NCBI RefSeq assembly: GCF_008704935.1
Contig: NZ_CP023692.1
Location: forward strand, 6,017,501-6,081,500
DNA length: 64,000 nucleotides
Source of the DNA: Streptomyces vinaceus
GTDB taxonomy: Bacteria > Actinomycetota > Actinomycetes > Streptomycetales > Streptomycetaceae
Direction: 5' to 3'
This document shows positions 10,782-22,691 of this stretch, in pieces (position 1 is the stretch's first letter; every line of letters starts with the position of its first letter). Under the pieces are notes generated by a model. The model made no database searches. It had not been told where the DNA came from and worked only from the letters and a program-made list of their open reading frames with translations. The translations under genes and the position numbers were made by a program.

Positions 10782-10888
10782 TTGGATGCGTCAAGCCGAA
10801 TGATGTCGCACGCCCACGGACGAGGGGCCCGCCCGGGCCCGGTGCCGGTTCCCCGCCCGGGCCCTGGTAACGTGGACGGCGTACATCA

Positions 10889-10930
10889 GACGTCCTTTAA
10901 GGTCCGTCCCGTGAGGCGGAGAAGGAGGTC
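10889..10930 (+). promoter_or_regulatory. PyrR-binding leader that can hide the pyrR ribosome site
   Basis: The segment 10903-10920 forms stem TCCG/CGGA closing a loop TCCCGTGAGG, which fits the PyrR-binding loop consensus UCCnGnGAGG. Flanking it, GACGTCCTT (10889-10897) can pair with AAGGAGGTC (10922-10930) with a single mismatch. The latter contains the Shine-Dalgarno of pyrR, 7 bases before the ATG at 10937. PyrR binding with UMP would therefore be expected to stabilise a structure that masks the ribosome site: translational rather than terminator-based control. No terminator hairpin was seen in the leader. Confidence 0.72.
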
Positions 10931-10936
10931 CTTTTC

Positions 10937-11533
10937 ATGGACGCTCAGGCTGCTCAGAACGTCGGTGCCCAGGGCACCGAGGCGATGCGCCCCGTGCTCG
11001 AAGCACAGGACATCGCGCGGGTGCTGACCCGCATCGCCCACGAGATCGTCGAACGCGCCAAGGGCGCCGACGACGTGGTGCTCCTCGGCATTCCCACCCG
11101 CGGCGTGTACCTCGCCCGCCGGCTGGCCGCCAAGCTCGAAGAGATCACCGGCACGAAGATCCCGGTCGGATCCCTCGACATCACCATGTACCGCGACGAC
11201 CTGCGGATTAAGCCCGCCCGCGCGATCGGCCGCACCGAGATCCCCGGCGACGACATCGACGGACGCCTCGTCGTCCTCGTCGACGACGTGCTCTTCTCCG
11301 GCCGCACCATCAGAGCCGCCCTCGACGCGCTCGGCGACCTCGGCCGCCCCCGCGCCGTGCAGCTCGCCGTCCTGGTCGACCGGGGCCACCGCGAGCTCCC
11401 GATCCGCGCCGACTACGTCGGCAAGAACCTCCCCACGTCGCTGCGGGAGACCGTCAAGGTCCAGCTCCAGGAGGAGGACGGCCGAGACGCCGTGCTGCTC
11501 GGCCAGCGGACCGACACGGCGGCCGGGCAGTAG
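10937..11533 (+). CDS. pyrR: PyrR, pyr operon regulator / uracil phosphoribosyltransferase-like
   Basis: 198 residues. PyrR binds pyr mRNA when UMP is high and usually also has uracil phosphoribosyltransferase activity. The PRPP loop VVLVDDVLFSGRTIRAAL is intact, with IPTRGVYLARRL upstream and DRGHRELPIRADYVGKN later. The ATG at 10937 follows a near-perfect AAGGAGGT at 10922-10929 that belongs to the leader structure above. It heads the pyrimidine operon; a 144-base gap to pyrB has no obvious terminator. Confidence 0.96.
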   Translation: MDAQAAQNVGAQGTEAMRPVLEAQDIARVLTRIAHEIVERAKGADDVVLLGIPTRGVYLARRLAAKLEEITGTKIPVGSLDITMYRDDLRIKPARAIGRTEIPGDDIDGRLVVLVDDVLFSGRTIRAALDALGDLGRPRAVQLAVLVDRGHRELPIRADYVGKNLPTSLRETVKVQLQEEDGRDAVLLGQRTDTAAGQ

Positions 11534-11677
11534 CCCGTACGAGTGAGGGCCCCGACCGCGGGGGCCCGCGCGCGAGCCTGCCCGCCGGGGCCGCGCCCCC
11601 TGCCGCCCGCGGCCCTGCCGCCCCGCTGCTCTGCACCTCCCCCCGGCTCTGACCTCATCGACCAACGGAGCACCCTG

Positions 11678-12667
11678 ATGAAGCGCCACCTCATCTCGGC
11701 CGCCGATCTCACGCGCGACGACGCCGTCCTCATCCTCGACACCGCCGAGGAGATGGCACGCGTCGCGGACCGGCCGATCAAGAAGCTGCCCACCCTGCGC
11801 GGCCTCACCGTCGTCAACCTCTTCTTCGAGGACTCCACCCGCACCAGGATCTCCTTCGAAGCGGCCGCCAAGCGCCTGTCCGCCGACGTCATCAACTTCT
11901 CCGCCAAGGGCTCCTCGGTCTCCAAGGGCGAATCCCTCAAGGACACCGCGCTGACCCTGGAGGCGATGGGCGCCGACGCCGTCGTCATCCGCCACCACGC
12001 CTCCGGCGCCCCCTACCGGCTCGCGACCTCCGGCTGGATCGACTCCGCCGTCGTCAACGCCGGCGACGGCACCCACGAGCACCCCACCCAGGCCCTCCTG
12101 GACGCCTTCACCATGCGCCGCCGCCTGGTCGGCCGCGACGCCGGCCTCGGCAAGGACCTGAACGGCCGCCGCATCACGATCGTCGGCGACGTCCTGCACA
12201 GCCGCGTCGCCCGCTCCAACGTGCAGCTGCTGCACACCCTCGGCGCCGAGGTCACCGTCGTGGCCCCGCCCACCCTGGTCCCGATCGGCGTCGAGAGCTG
12301 GCCCTGCGAGGTCTCGTACAGCCTCGACGACGTGCTGCCGAAGTCCGACGCGGTCATGATGCTGCGTGTGCAGCGCGAACGCATGAACGCCGCCTTCTTC
12401 CCGACCGAGCGCGAGTACTCCCGCCGGTACGGGCTCGACGGCGACCGCATGGCCAAGATGCCCGAGCACGCCATCGTGATGCACCCCGGCCCGATGAACC
12501 GCGGCATGGAGATCACCGCCGAGGTCGCCGACTCCGACCGCTGCACGGCCGTCGAGCAGGTGGCCAACGGCGTGTCCACCCGGATGGCCGTCCTGTACCT
12601 GCTGCTCGGTGGCTCCGAGCCCGCCGTCACCACCACCAGCACGCCCCGCATCGAGGAGAGCAAGTAA
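11678..12667 (+). CDS. pyrB: Aspartate carbamoyltransferase, catalytic chain
   Basis: Joins carbamoyl phosphate and aspartate to make carbamoylaspartate. The 329-residue product has the carbamoyl-phosphate motif STRTR at 53-57, the SKGESLKDT loop, HPTQALLDAFT and the C-terminal HPGPMNRGMEI. The ATG at 11678 follows CGGAG at 11666-11670; sequence upstream in frame is non-conserved. No pyrI regulatory chain is present. pyrC starts 2 bases after the stop. Confidence 0.96.
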   Translation: MKRHLISAADLTRDDAVLILDTAEEMARVADRPIKKLPTLRGLTVVNLFFEDSTRTRISFEAAAKRLSADVINFSAKGSSVSKGESLKDTALTLEAMGADAVVIRHHASGAPYRLATSGWIDSAVVNAGDGTHEHPTQALLDAFTMRRRLVGRDAGLGKDLNGRRITIVGDVLHSRVARSNVQLLHTLGAEVTVVAPPTLVPIGVESWPCEVSYSLDDVLPKSDAVMMLRVQRERMNAAFFPTEREYSRRYGLDGDRMAKMPEHAIVMHPGPMNRGMEITAEVADSDRCTAVEQVANGVSTRMAVLYLLLGGSEPAVTTTSTPRIEESK

Positions 12668-12669
12668 TC

Positions 12670-13956
12670 ATGAGCAAGATCCTGATCCGTGGCGCGAAGG
12701 TACTCGGTGGCGAGGCGCAGGACGTCCTGATCGACGGCGAGACCATCGCCGAGGTCGGAGCGGACCTGTCCGCCGAGGGCGCGACCGTCATCGAGGCCGA
12801 GGGCCAGGTCCTCCTCCCCGGCCTCGTCGACCTCCACACCCACCTGCGCGAGCCCGGCCGCGAGGACTCCGAGACCGTCCTGACCGGCACCCGCGCCGCC
12901 GCCTCGGGCGGCTACACGGCCGTCTTCGCCATGGCGAACACCTTCCCCGTCGCCGACACCGCCGGCGTCGTCGAGCAGGTCTGGCGCCTGGGCAAGGAGT
13001 CCGGCTACTGCGACGTGCAGCCCATCGGCGCCGTCACCGTCGGCCTGGAGGGCAAGCAGCTCTCCGAGCTGGGCGCCATGCACGACTCCGCCGCCCGCGT
13101 CACCGTCTTCTCCGACGACGGCAAGTGCGTGGACGACGCGGTGATCATGCGCCGCGCCCTGGAGTACGTGAAGGCCTTCGGCGGCGTCGTCGCCCAGCAC
13201 GCCCAGGAGCCCCGCCTGACCGAGGGCGCCCAGATGAACGAGGGCGTCGTCTCCGCCGAGCTCGGCCTGGGCGGCTGGCCGGCCGTCGCGGAGGAGTCGA
13301 TCATCGCCCGCGACGTCCTCCTCGCCGAGCACGTCGGCTCCCGCGTGCACATCTGCCACCTCTCCACCGCCGGCTCCGTCGAGATCGTCCGCTGGGCCAA
13401 GTCCCGCGGCATCGACGTCACCGCCGAGGTCACCCCGCACCACCTCCTCCTCACCGACGAGCTGGTCCGCTCGTACAACGCGGTCTACAAGGTCAACCCG
13501 CCGCTGCGCACCGAGCGCGACGTGACGGCCCTGCGCGAGGCGCTCGCCGACGGCACGATCGACATCGTCGCCACCGACCACGCCCCGCACCCGCACGAGG
13601 ACAAGGACTGCGAGTGGGCCGCGGCCGCCATGGGCATGGTCGGCCTGGAGACCGCGCTCTCCGTCGTCCAGCAGACGATGGTGGAGACCGGGCTGCTCGA
13701 CTGGGCGGGCGTCGCCGAGCGCATGTCCTTCGCCCCGGCGCGGATCGGCGGCCTGGAGAACCACGGACGCCCCGTCTCGGCAGGTGAACCCGCGAACCTG
13801 ACCTTGGTCGATACCTCGTACCGTGGTGTCGTGGACCCCGCACACTTCGCCTCCCGCAGCCGCAACACGCCTTACGAGGGCCGTGAGCTGCCGGGACGCG
13901 TCACTCACACCTTCCTGCGGGGCCGGGCAACGGTCGTGGACGGGAAACTGGCGTGA
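12670..13956 (+). CDS. pyrC: Dihydroorotase
   Basis: 428-residue metal-dependent amidohydrolase (type I) that cyclises carbamoylaspartate to dihydroorotate. The first metal motif DLHTHLREPG, the carboxylated-Lys/His region, HICHLSTAGS, EVTPHHLLL and the final Asp motif ATDHAPH are all present. The ATG at 12670 follows GAGGAG in the pyrB tail. Its TGA overlaps the GTG of the next gene by 4 bases. Confidence 0.96.
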   Translation: MSKILIRGAKVLGGEAQDVLIDGETIAEVGADLSAEGATVIEAEGQVLLPGLVDLHTHLREPGREDSETVLTGTRAAASGGYTAVFAMANTFPVADTAGVVEQVWRLGKESGYCDVQPIGAVTVGLEGKQLSELGAMHDSAARVTVFSDDGKCVDDAVIMRRALEYVKAFGGVVAQHAQEPRLTEGAQMNEGVVSAELGLGGWPAVAEESIIARDVLLAEHVGSRVHICHLSTAGSVEIVRWAKSRGIDVTAEVTPHHLLLTDELVRSYNAVYKVNPPLRTERDVTALREALADGTIDIVATDHAPHPHEDKDCEWAAAAMGMVGLETALSVVQQTMVETGLLDWAGVAERMSFAPARIGGLENHGRPVSAGEPANLTLVDTSYRGVVDPAHFASRSRNTPYEGRELPGRVTHTFLRGRATVVDGKLA

Positions 13957-14534
13957 CACCTGCAGTGATCCAACTGGCCGCAGAGGCTGCCGAGCGACAG
14001 TCGGCGGAGGTGACGGACTGGGGCGCACGCATCGCGTGGGTGGTCGGTCTCCTCGTCTTCATCGCCTTCGTGTACTGGCTGATGCGGCAGGGCTGGAAAT
14101 GGCGCGGCGCCCTGCAGAGCGATCTGCCGGAGCTGCCCGCCGCCCCCGACGGACTCCCCGAGCACCGGCTGGCCTTGACCGGCCGGTACCACGGGTCCAC
14201 CACCGCAGGGCAGTGGCTCGACCGGATCGTCGCCCACGGTCTGGGGGTGCGCAGCCGGGTCGAGCTCACGCTCACCGACGCGGGCCTCGACGTGGTCCGT
14301 CCGGGTGCCACCGACTTCTTCGTACCGGCCGCGCAGCTGCGCGGCGCCCGCCTCGACAAGGGAATCGCGGGCAAGGTACTCACCGAGGGCGGTCTCCTCG
14401 TCGTCACCTGGGCGCACGGCGACAAGCTGATCGACTCCGGATTCCGCTCCGACCGCGCGGCCGAACACGCCGCCTGGGTCGAAGCCATCAATCTCATGAA
14501 CCAATCCATCACGACGGAAGGCGCCGAACGATGA
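13953..14534 (+). CDS. Small membrane-anchored protein of the pyr operon
   Basis: 193 residues with one clear transmembrane helix near the N-terminus (about 27-45, IAWVVGLLVFIAFVYWLM) and a soluble beta-rich C-terminal domain resembling bacterial PH-like domains. It starts at a GTG overlapping pyrC and ends overlapping carA (ATGA). Mycobacteria keep a membrane protein at the same place between pyrC and carA, which suggests a link to pyrimidine or carbamoyl-phosphate supply. No enzymatic motif is visible and the function is unknown. Confidence 0.85.
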   Translation: MTPAVIQLAAEAAERQSAEVTDWGARIAWVVGLLVFIAFVYWLMRQGWKWRGALQSDLPELPAAPDGLPEHRLALTGRYHGSTTAGQWLDRIVAHGLGVRSRVELTLTDAGLDVVRPGATDFFVPAAQLRGARLDKGIAGKVLTEGGLLVVTWAHGDKLIDSGFRSDRAAEHAAWVEAINLMNQSITTEGAER

Positions 14535-15665
14535 CGACCTCCACCAGGGGAGCAGCCAAAGCTCCCGCCGTACTCGTCCTGGAGGACGGTCGGATCTTCC
14601 GCGGCCGCGCCTACGGCGCTGTGGGGGAGACCTTCGGCGAGGCCGTGTTCTCCACCGGCATGACCGGCTACCAGGAGACCCTCACCGACCCGTCGTACCA
14701 CCGGCAGGTCGTCGTGATGACCGCCCCGCACGTGGGCAACACCGGCGTCAACGACGAGGACCCCGAGTCCTCCCGCATCTGGGTCGCCGGCTACGTCGTA
14801 CGCGACCCCGCCCGCGTCCCGTCCAACTGGCGCTCGCAGCGCTCGCTGGACGAGGAGCTGGTCAAGCAGGGCGTCGTCGGGATCTCGGGCATCGACACCC
14901 GCGCGCTCACCCGCCACCTGCGCGAGCGGGGCGCGATGCGCGTCGGCATCTTCTCCGGCGAGGCCGTCATGGACGACGCCGTGCTGCTGGCGAAGGTCCA
15001 GGACGCCCCGCAGATGAAGGGCGCGAACCTCTCCGCCGAGGTCGCCACCAAGGAGGCGTACGTCGTCCCCGCGATCGGCGAGAAGAAGTTCACCGTCGCC
15101 GCCGTCGACCTCGGCATCAAGGGCATGACCCCGCACCGGATGGCCGAGCGCGGCATCGAGGTCCACGTCCTGCCCGCCACCGCGACCGTCGAGGACGTGT
15201 ACGCGGTCGACCCGGACGGCGTGTTCTTCTCCAACGGCCCGGGCGACCCGGCCACCGCCGACGGCCCCGTCGCGGTCATGCAGGGCGTCCTGGAGCGCAA
15301 GACGCCGCTGTTCGGCATCTGCTTCGGCAACCAGATCCTGGGCCGCGCGCTCGGTTTCGGGACGTACAAGCTGAAGTACGGCCACCGCGGCATCAACCAG
15401 CCGGTGCAGGACCGCACCACCGGCAAGGTCGAGGTCACCGCGCACAACCACGGCTTCGCCGTCGACGCGCCCCTCGACAAGGTGTCCGAGACGCCCTACG
15501 GCCGCGCCGAGGTCTCGCACGTCTGCCTGAACGACCAGGTCGTGGAAGGCCTCCAGCTGCTCGACCAGCCGGCCTTCTCCGTCCAGTACCACCCCGAAGC
15601 GGCAGCCGGCCCGCACGACGCCGCCTACCTCTTCGACCGCTTCGTAACCCTGATGGAGGCCGAGC

Positions 15666-15673
<8 letters not shown>
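14531..15673 (+). CDS. carA: Carbamoyl-phosphate synthase small subunit (glutaminase)
   Basis: 380 residues. Hydrolyses glutamine and passes ammonia to CarB. The N-terminal CPSase small domain (EDGRIFRGRAYGA, TGMTGYQETLTDPSY) is followed by a class I glutamine amidotransferase domain with nucleophile Cys264 (FGICFGNQ) and the C-terminal His-x-Glu (QYHPEAAAGP). The ATG at 14531 overlaps the upstream stop; the carB GTG at 15666 overlaps its end by 8 bases. Confidence 0.97.
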
Positions 15674-18974
<3,301 letters not shown>

Positions 18975-18989
18975 CCAGCCGTACGAGGA

Positions 18990-19026
18990 GGGGGACACGG
19001 ACGCACCATGCGCGTCGGTGTCCCCC
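18990..19026 (+). terminator. Strong hairpin between carB and pyrD
   Basis: GGGGGACAC-G-GACGC at 18990-19004 pairs with GCGTC-G-GTGTCCCCC at 19012-19026: 14 base pairs interrupted by one G-G mismatch, 7-base loop, starting 16 bases after the carB stop. No U-tract follows. It may be a partial terminator or mRNA stabiliser that separates carB from pyrD expression. Confidence 0.6.
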
Positions 19027-19057
19027 TCGTCATGAGCGCACAAGGGATCTTCTCGAC

Positions 19058-20163
<1,106 letters not shown>

Positions 20164-20167
<4 letters not shown>

Positions 20168-21039
20168 CCGAGACCCCCGTGAGCCAGACGCCCGTGACCG
20201 GGGCCGTGACCCCCTTCGGCACCCGCCTGCGCGCGGCGATGGACGCGCGCGGCCCGCTGTGCGTCGGCATCGACCCGCACGCGGCCCTGCTCTCGTCCTG
20301 GGGCCTGAACGACGACATCGCGGGCCTGGAGACGTTCTCCCGCACGGTCGTCGAGGCGCTGGCCGACTCGGTGGCCGTCTTCAAGCCCCAGGCGGCCTTC
20401 TTCGAGCGCTTCGGCTCCAAGGGCATCGCGGTGCTGGAGCGGACCGTGGCCGACGCCCGGGCCGCCGGCACGCTGGTCGTGATGGACGCCAAGCGCGGGG
20501 ACATCGGCTCGACGATGGCCGCGTACGCCCAGACCTTCCTGGAGCCCTCCTCCCCGCTGTTCTCCGACGCCCTGACGGTCTCCCCGTACCTGGGCTACGG
20601 CTCGCTGGAGCCGGCGGTGGACCTCGCGCGCCGCTCGGGAGCCGGTCTGTTCGTCCTCGCGCTCACCTCGAACCCGGAGGGGGCCGAGGTCCAGCGCGCC
20701 GTGCGCGAGGACGGCCGCACCATCGGCGCGACGATGCTCGGCCACCTCGCGCGGGAGAACGCGGGAGCGTCCCCGATGGGCTCGTTCGGAGCGGTGGTCG
20801 GCGCCACGCTCGGCGACCTGTCCTCCTTCGACCTGGACATCAACGGTCCGCTGCTGGCCCCCGGCATCGGCGCGCAGGGCGCGACGGCGGCCGACCTCCC
20901 GGCGGTCTTCGGCCCGGCCGTCCGCAATGTGGTCCCGAACGTCTCGCGGGGTGTGCTGAAGCACGGTCCGGACGCCGCCGCCCTGCGCGCCTCGGCGACC
21001 CGGTTCGCGGACGAAATCCGCGCGGCGGTCTCCGCCTGA
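20164..21039 (+). CDS. pyrF: Orotidine 5'-phosphate decarboxylase, type 2
   Basis: 291-residue decarboxylase giving UMP. The type 2 subfamily active-site block VVMDAKRGDIGSTMAAYA (Asp-Lys-x-x-Asp) is intact, with LCVGIDPHAALL near the N-terminus and APGIGAQGATAADL near the C-terminus. It starts at a GTG overlapping pyrD by 4 bases and is the last pyr gene of the run; two mutually exclusive hairpins follow. Confidence 0.95.
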
Positions 21040-21080
21040 GCACCTCGCGTCGTACGGGCTGACGAAAATCGAACGTCTTT

Positions 21081-21108
21081 CCCCGGACAAAACCGGGGTG
21101 GTTTGTCC
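21081..21108 (+). promoter_or_regulatory. Two mutually exclusive hairpins after pyrF
   Basis: CCCCGG (21081-21086) pairs with CCGGGG (21093-21098). Alternatively GGACAAAACC (21085-21094) pairs with GGTTTGTCC (21100-21108) with one bulged A. The two stems share bases so only one can form. Likely a terminator, or an attenuator-like switch before the sihF promoter; the choice cannot be made from sequence. Confidence 0.5.
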
Positions 21109-21157
21109 GTGATGTACGGTTCAGTGGAGGCTGACCAGGACTTTTCGTCCGTTCTCG

Positions 21158-21186
21158 CTGACTGGAGCGGTCATGGCCGCTAGTCT
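21158..21186 (+). promoter_or_regulatory. Candidate sihF promoter
   Basis: CTGACT at 21158-21163 and TAGTCT at 21181-21186 are spaced by 17 bases, near the TTGACn/TAnnnT pattern of vegetative Streptomyces promoters. Transcription would begin about 115 bases before sihF. Confidence 0.4.
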
Positions 21187-21306
21187 CCGATCAGAGTGAC
21201 GAGCAGCGAACGAGTTCCACCGCTGTTCGGGCATTCGCCTGGTGTGGCGCCTTCGGGCTCCCCACTGGTCCGTATCCGACAGTTCGACATCCGAGGTGAC
21301 GTAGGC

Positions 21307-21630
21307 GTGGCTCTTCCGCCCCTTACCCCTGAACAGCGCGCAGCCGCGCTCGAAAAGGCCGCCGCGGCTCGCCGGGAGCGGGCCGAGGTGAAGAATCGAC
21401 TCAAGCACTCCGGCGCCTCGCTCCAAGAGGTCATCAAGACGGGCCAGGAGAACGACGTCATCGGCAAGATGAAGGTCTCCGCCCTGCTGGAGTCCCTGCC
21501 TGGCGTGGGCAAGGTCCGCGCCAAGCAGATCATGGAGCGCCTCGGCATCTCCGAGTCCCGGCGTGTCCGAGGTCTCGGTTCCAACCAGATCGCGTCTCTG
21601 GAGCGTGAGTTCGGCACTCCTGCCGGCTGA
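21307..21630 (+). CDS. sihF: Integration host factor sIHF (mIHF family)
   Basis: 107-residue nucleoid protein that bends DNA, stimulates topoisomerase and affects development and antibiotic production in Streptomyces. The start GTG at 21307 (ALPPLTPEQRAAALEKAAAA) is chosen because it gives the family length and follows GAGGTG at 21293-21298; longer in-frame starts upstream lack homology-like sequence. The long N-terminal helix is rich in Ala/Arg/Glu; the C-terminal helix-two-turn-helix is LESLPGVGKVRAKQIMERLG, then SESRRVRGLG. It sits between pyrF and gmk as in mycobacteria. Confidence 0.95.
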   Translation: MALPPLTPEQRAAALEKAAAARRERAEVKNRLKHSGASLQEVIKTGQENDVIGKMKVSALLESLPGVGKVRAKQIMERLGISESRRVRGLGSNQIASLEREFGTPAG

Positions 21631-21654
21631 CGCGTTGCCTGAAGTTCTCCCGGC

Positions 21655-21685
21655 GTTCTCAGGCAGTCCCGAGAACCTGGATAAT
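21655..21685 (+). promoter_or_regulatory. Candidate leaderless promoter and inverted repeat for gmk
   Basis: A near-consensus -10 GATAAT at 21680-21685 lies only 6 bases before the gmk ATG, with TTCTCA at 21656-21661 in -35 position (18-base spacer). Transcription would start at or next to the ATG, giving a leaderless mRNA; indeed no Shine-Dalgarno is present. An inverted repeat GTTCTC-N10-GAGAAC (21655-21660, 21671-21676) overlaps the promoter and could be an operator. Confidence 0.5.
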
Positions 21686-21691
21686 CGCTCT

Positions 21692-22255
21692 ATGGCAGCA
21701 GAGGTTCGTCCGCGGCTGACCGTGCTCTCCGGCCCCTCGGGGGTCGGCAAGAGCACGGTCGTCGCGCATATGCGCAAGGTCCACCCCGAGGTATGGCTCT
21801 CGGTGTCGGCCACCACCCGCAAGCCGCGGCCCGGTGAGCGACACGGAGTCCACTACTTCTTCGTCAACGACGACGAGTTCGACAAGCTGATCGCCAACGG
21901 CGAGCTGCTGGAGTGGGCCGAGTTCGCGGGCAACCGCTACGGCACACCGCGCGGCGCGGTGGTGGAGCGACTGGAGAACGGCGAGCCCGTCCTCCTGGAG
22001 ATCGACCTCCAGGGCGCGCGGCTCGTCCGCGATTCCATGCCCGACGCCCAGCTCGTCTTCCTCGCGCCGCCCAGCTGGGACGAGCTGGTCCGTCGGCTCA
22101 CCGGCCGCGGCACCGAATCGGCCGAGGTCATCCAGCGCAGGCTGGAGTCCGCCAAGGTCGAGCTCGCTGCCGAGTCCGAGTTCGACACCACCCTGGTGAA
22201 CACCTCCGTCGAGGACGTGGCGCGCGAGCTGCTAGCCTTGATGGAAGTTGTCTGA
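21692..22255 (+). CDS. gmk: Guanylate kinase
   Basis: 187 residues. Phosphorylates GMP to GDP with ATP. The P-loop GPSGVGKST is at 14-22, followed by SVSATTRKPRPGERHGVHYFF (GMP-binding Arg/Tyr/Ser region) and LLEIDLQGARLVR. The ATG at 21692 gives the normal length; it has no ribosome site but a -10-like hexamer immediately upstream. rpoZ follows 63 bases later across a palindrome. Confidence 0.95.
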   Translation: MAAEVRPRLTVLSGPSGVGKSTVVAHMRKVHPEVWLSVSATTRKPRPGERHGVHYFFVNDDEFDKLIANGELLEWAEFAGNRYGTPRGAVVERLENGEPVLLEIDLQGARLVRDSMPDAQLVFLAPPSWDELVRRLTGRGTESAEVIQRRLESAKVELAAESEFDTTLVNTSVEDVARELLALMEVV

Positions 22256-22258
22256 TCG

Positions 22259-22282
22259 TTGATCGATGTTCATTTCGATCAA
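22259..22282. promoter_or_regulatory. Palindrome before rpoZ
   Basis: TTGATCGA (22259-22266) and TCGATCAA (22275-22282) are perfect 8-base arms around an 8-base spacer, AT-rich compared with the surroundings, right after the gmk stop and about 37 bases before rpoZ. It could be an operator or a weak hairpin. Confidence 0.5.
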
Positions 22283-22318
22283 TGCTTGATCTTTCACCCA
22301 TTCTTCGGAAGGTAGAGC

Positions 22319-22591
22319 GTGTCCTCTTCCATCACTGCGCCCGAGGGCATCATCAACCCGCCGATCGACGAGCTGCTCGAGGCCACGGACTCGAAGTACA
22401 GCCTCGTGATCTACGCGGCCAAGCGGGCGCGTCAGATCAACGCGTACTACTCGCAGCTCGGTGAGGGCCTGCTGGAGTACGTCGGCCCGCTGGTGGACAC
22501 CCACGTCCACGAGAAGCCGCTTTCGATCGCGCTGCGCGAGATCAACGCGGGTCTGCTGACCTCCGAGGCCATCGAGGCCCCGGCCCAGTAA
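22319..22591 (+). CDS. rpoZ: RNA polymerase omega subunit
   Basis: 90-residue assembly subunit that binds the beta-prime C-terminal region. The typical actinobacterial sequence PPIDELLEATDSKYSLVIYAAKRARQIN is near the N-terminus and REINAGLLTSEAIE ends the protein. It starts at a GTG (22319) with GGAAGG at 22307-22312. A terminator hairpin follows 19 bases after the stop. Confidence 0.96.
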   Translation: MSSSITAPEGIINPPIDELLEATDSKYSLVIYAAKRARQINAYYSQLGEGLLEYVGPLVDTHVHEKPLSIALREINAGLLTSEAIEAPAQ

Positions 22592-22609
22592 GGCACCGAG
22601 AATTCCTTT

Positions 22610-22648
22610 CACCACAGGCCCGGCAGAACATCTGCCGGGCCTGTGGTG
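22610..22648 (+). terminator. Terminator after rpoZ
   Basis: Perfect 18-bp stem (22610-22627 with 22631-22648) with a 3-base loop, between rpoZ and coaBC. It indicates that coaBC has its own promoter or depends on read-through. Confidence 0.88.
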
Positions 22649-22691
22649 TGTCATAGACACGTACGACGATCAGCGAGAGAGGGCGTGTGCG

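Noticed and set aside
19008..19057. A small leader peptide before pyrD starting at ATG 19008.
   Set aside because: The ATG lies in the loop of the carB-pyrD hairpin without a ribosome site, and the frame runs into pyrD in the wrong register.
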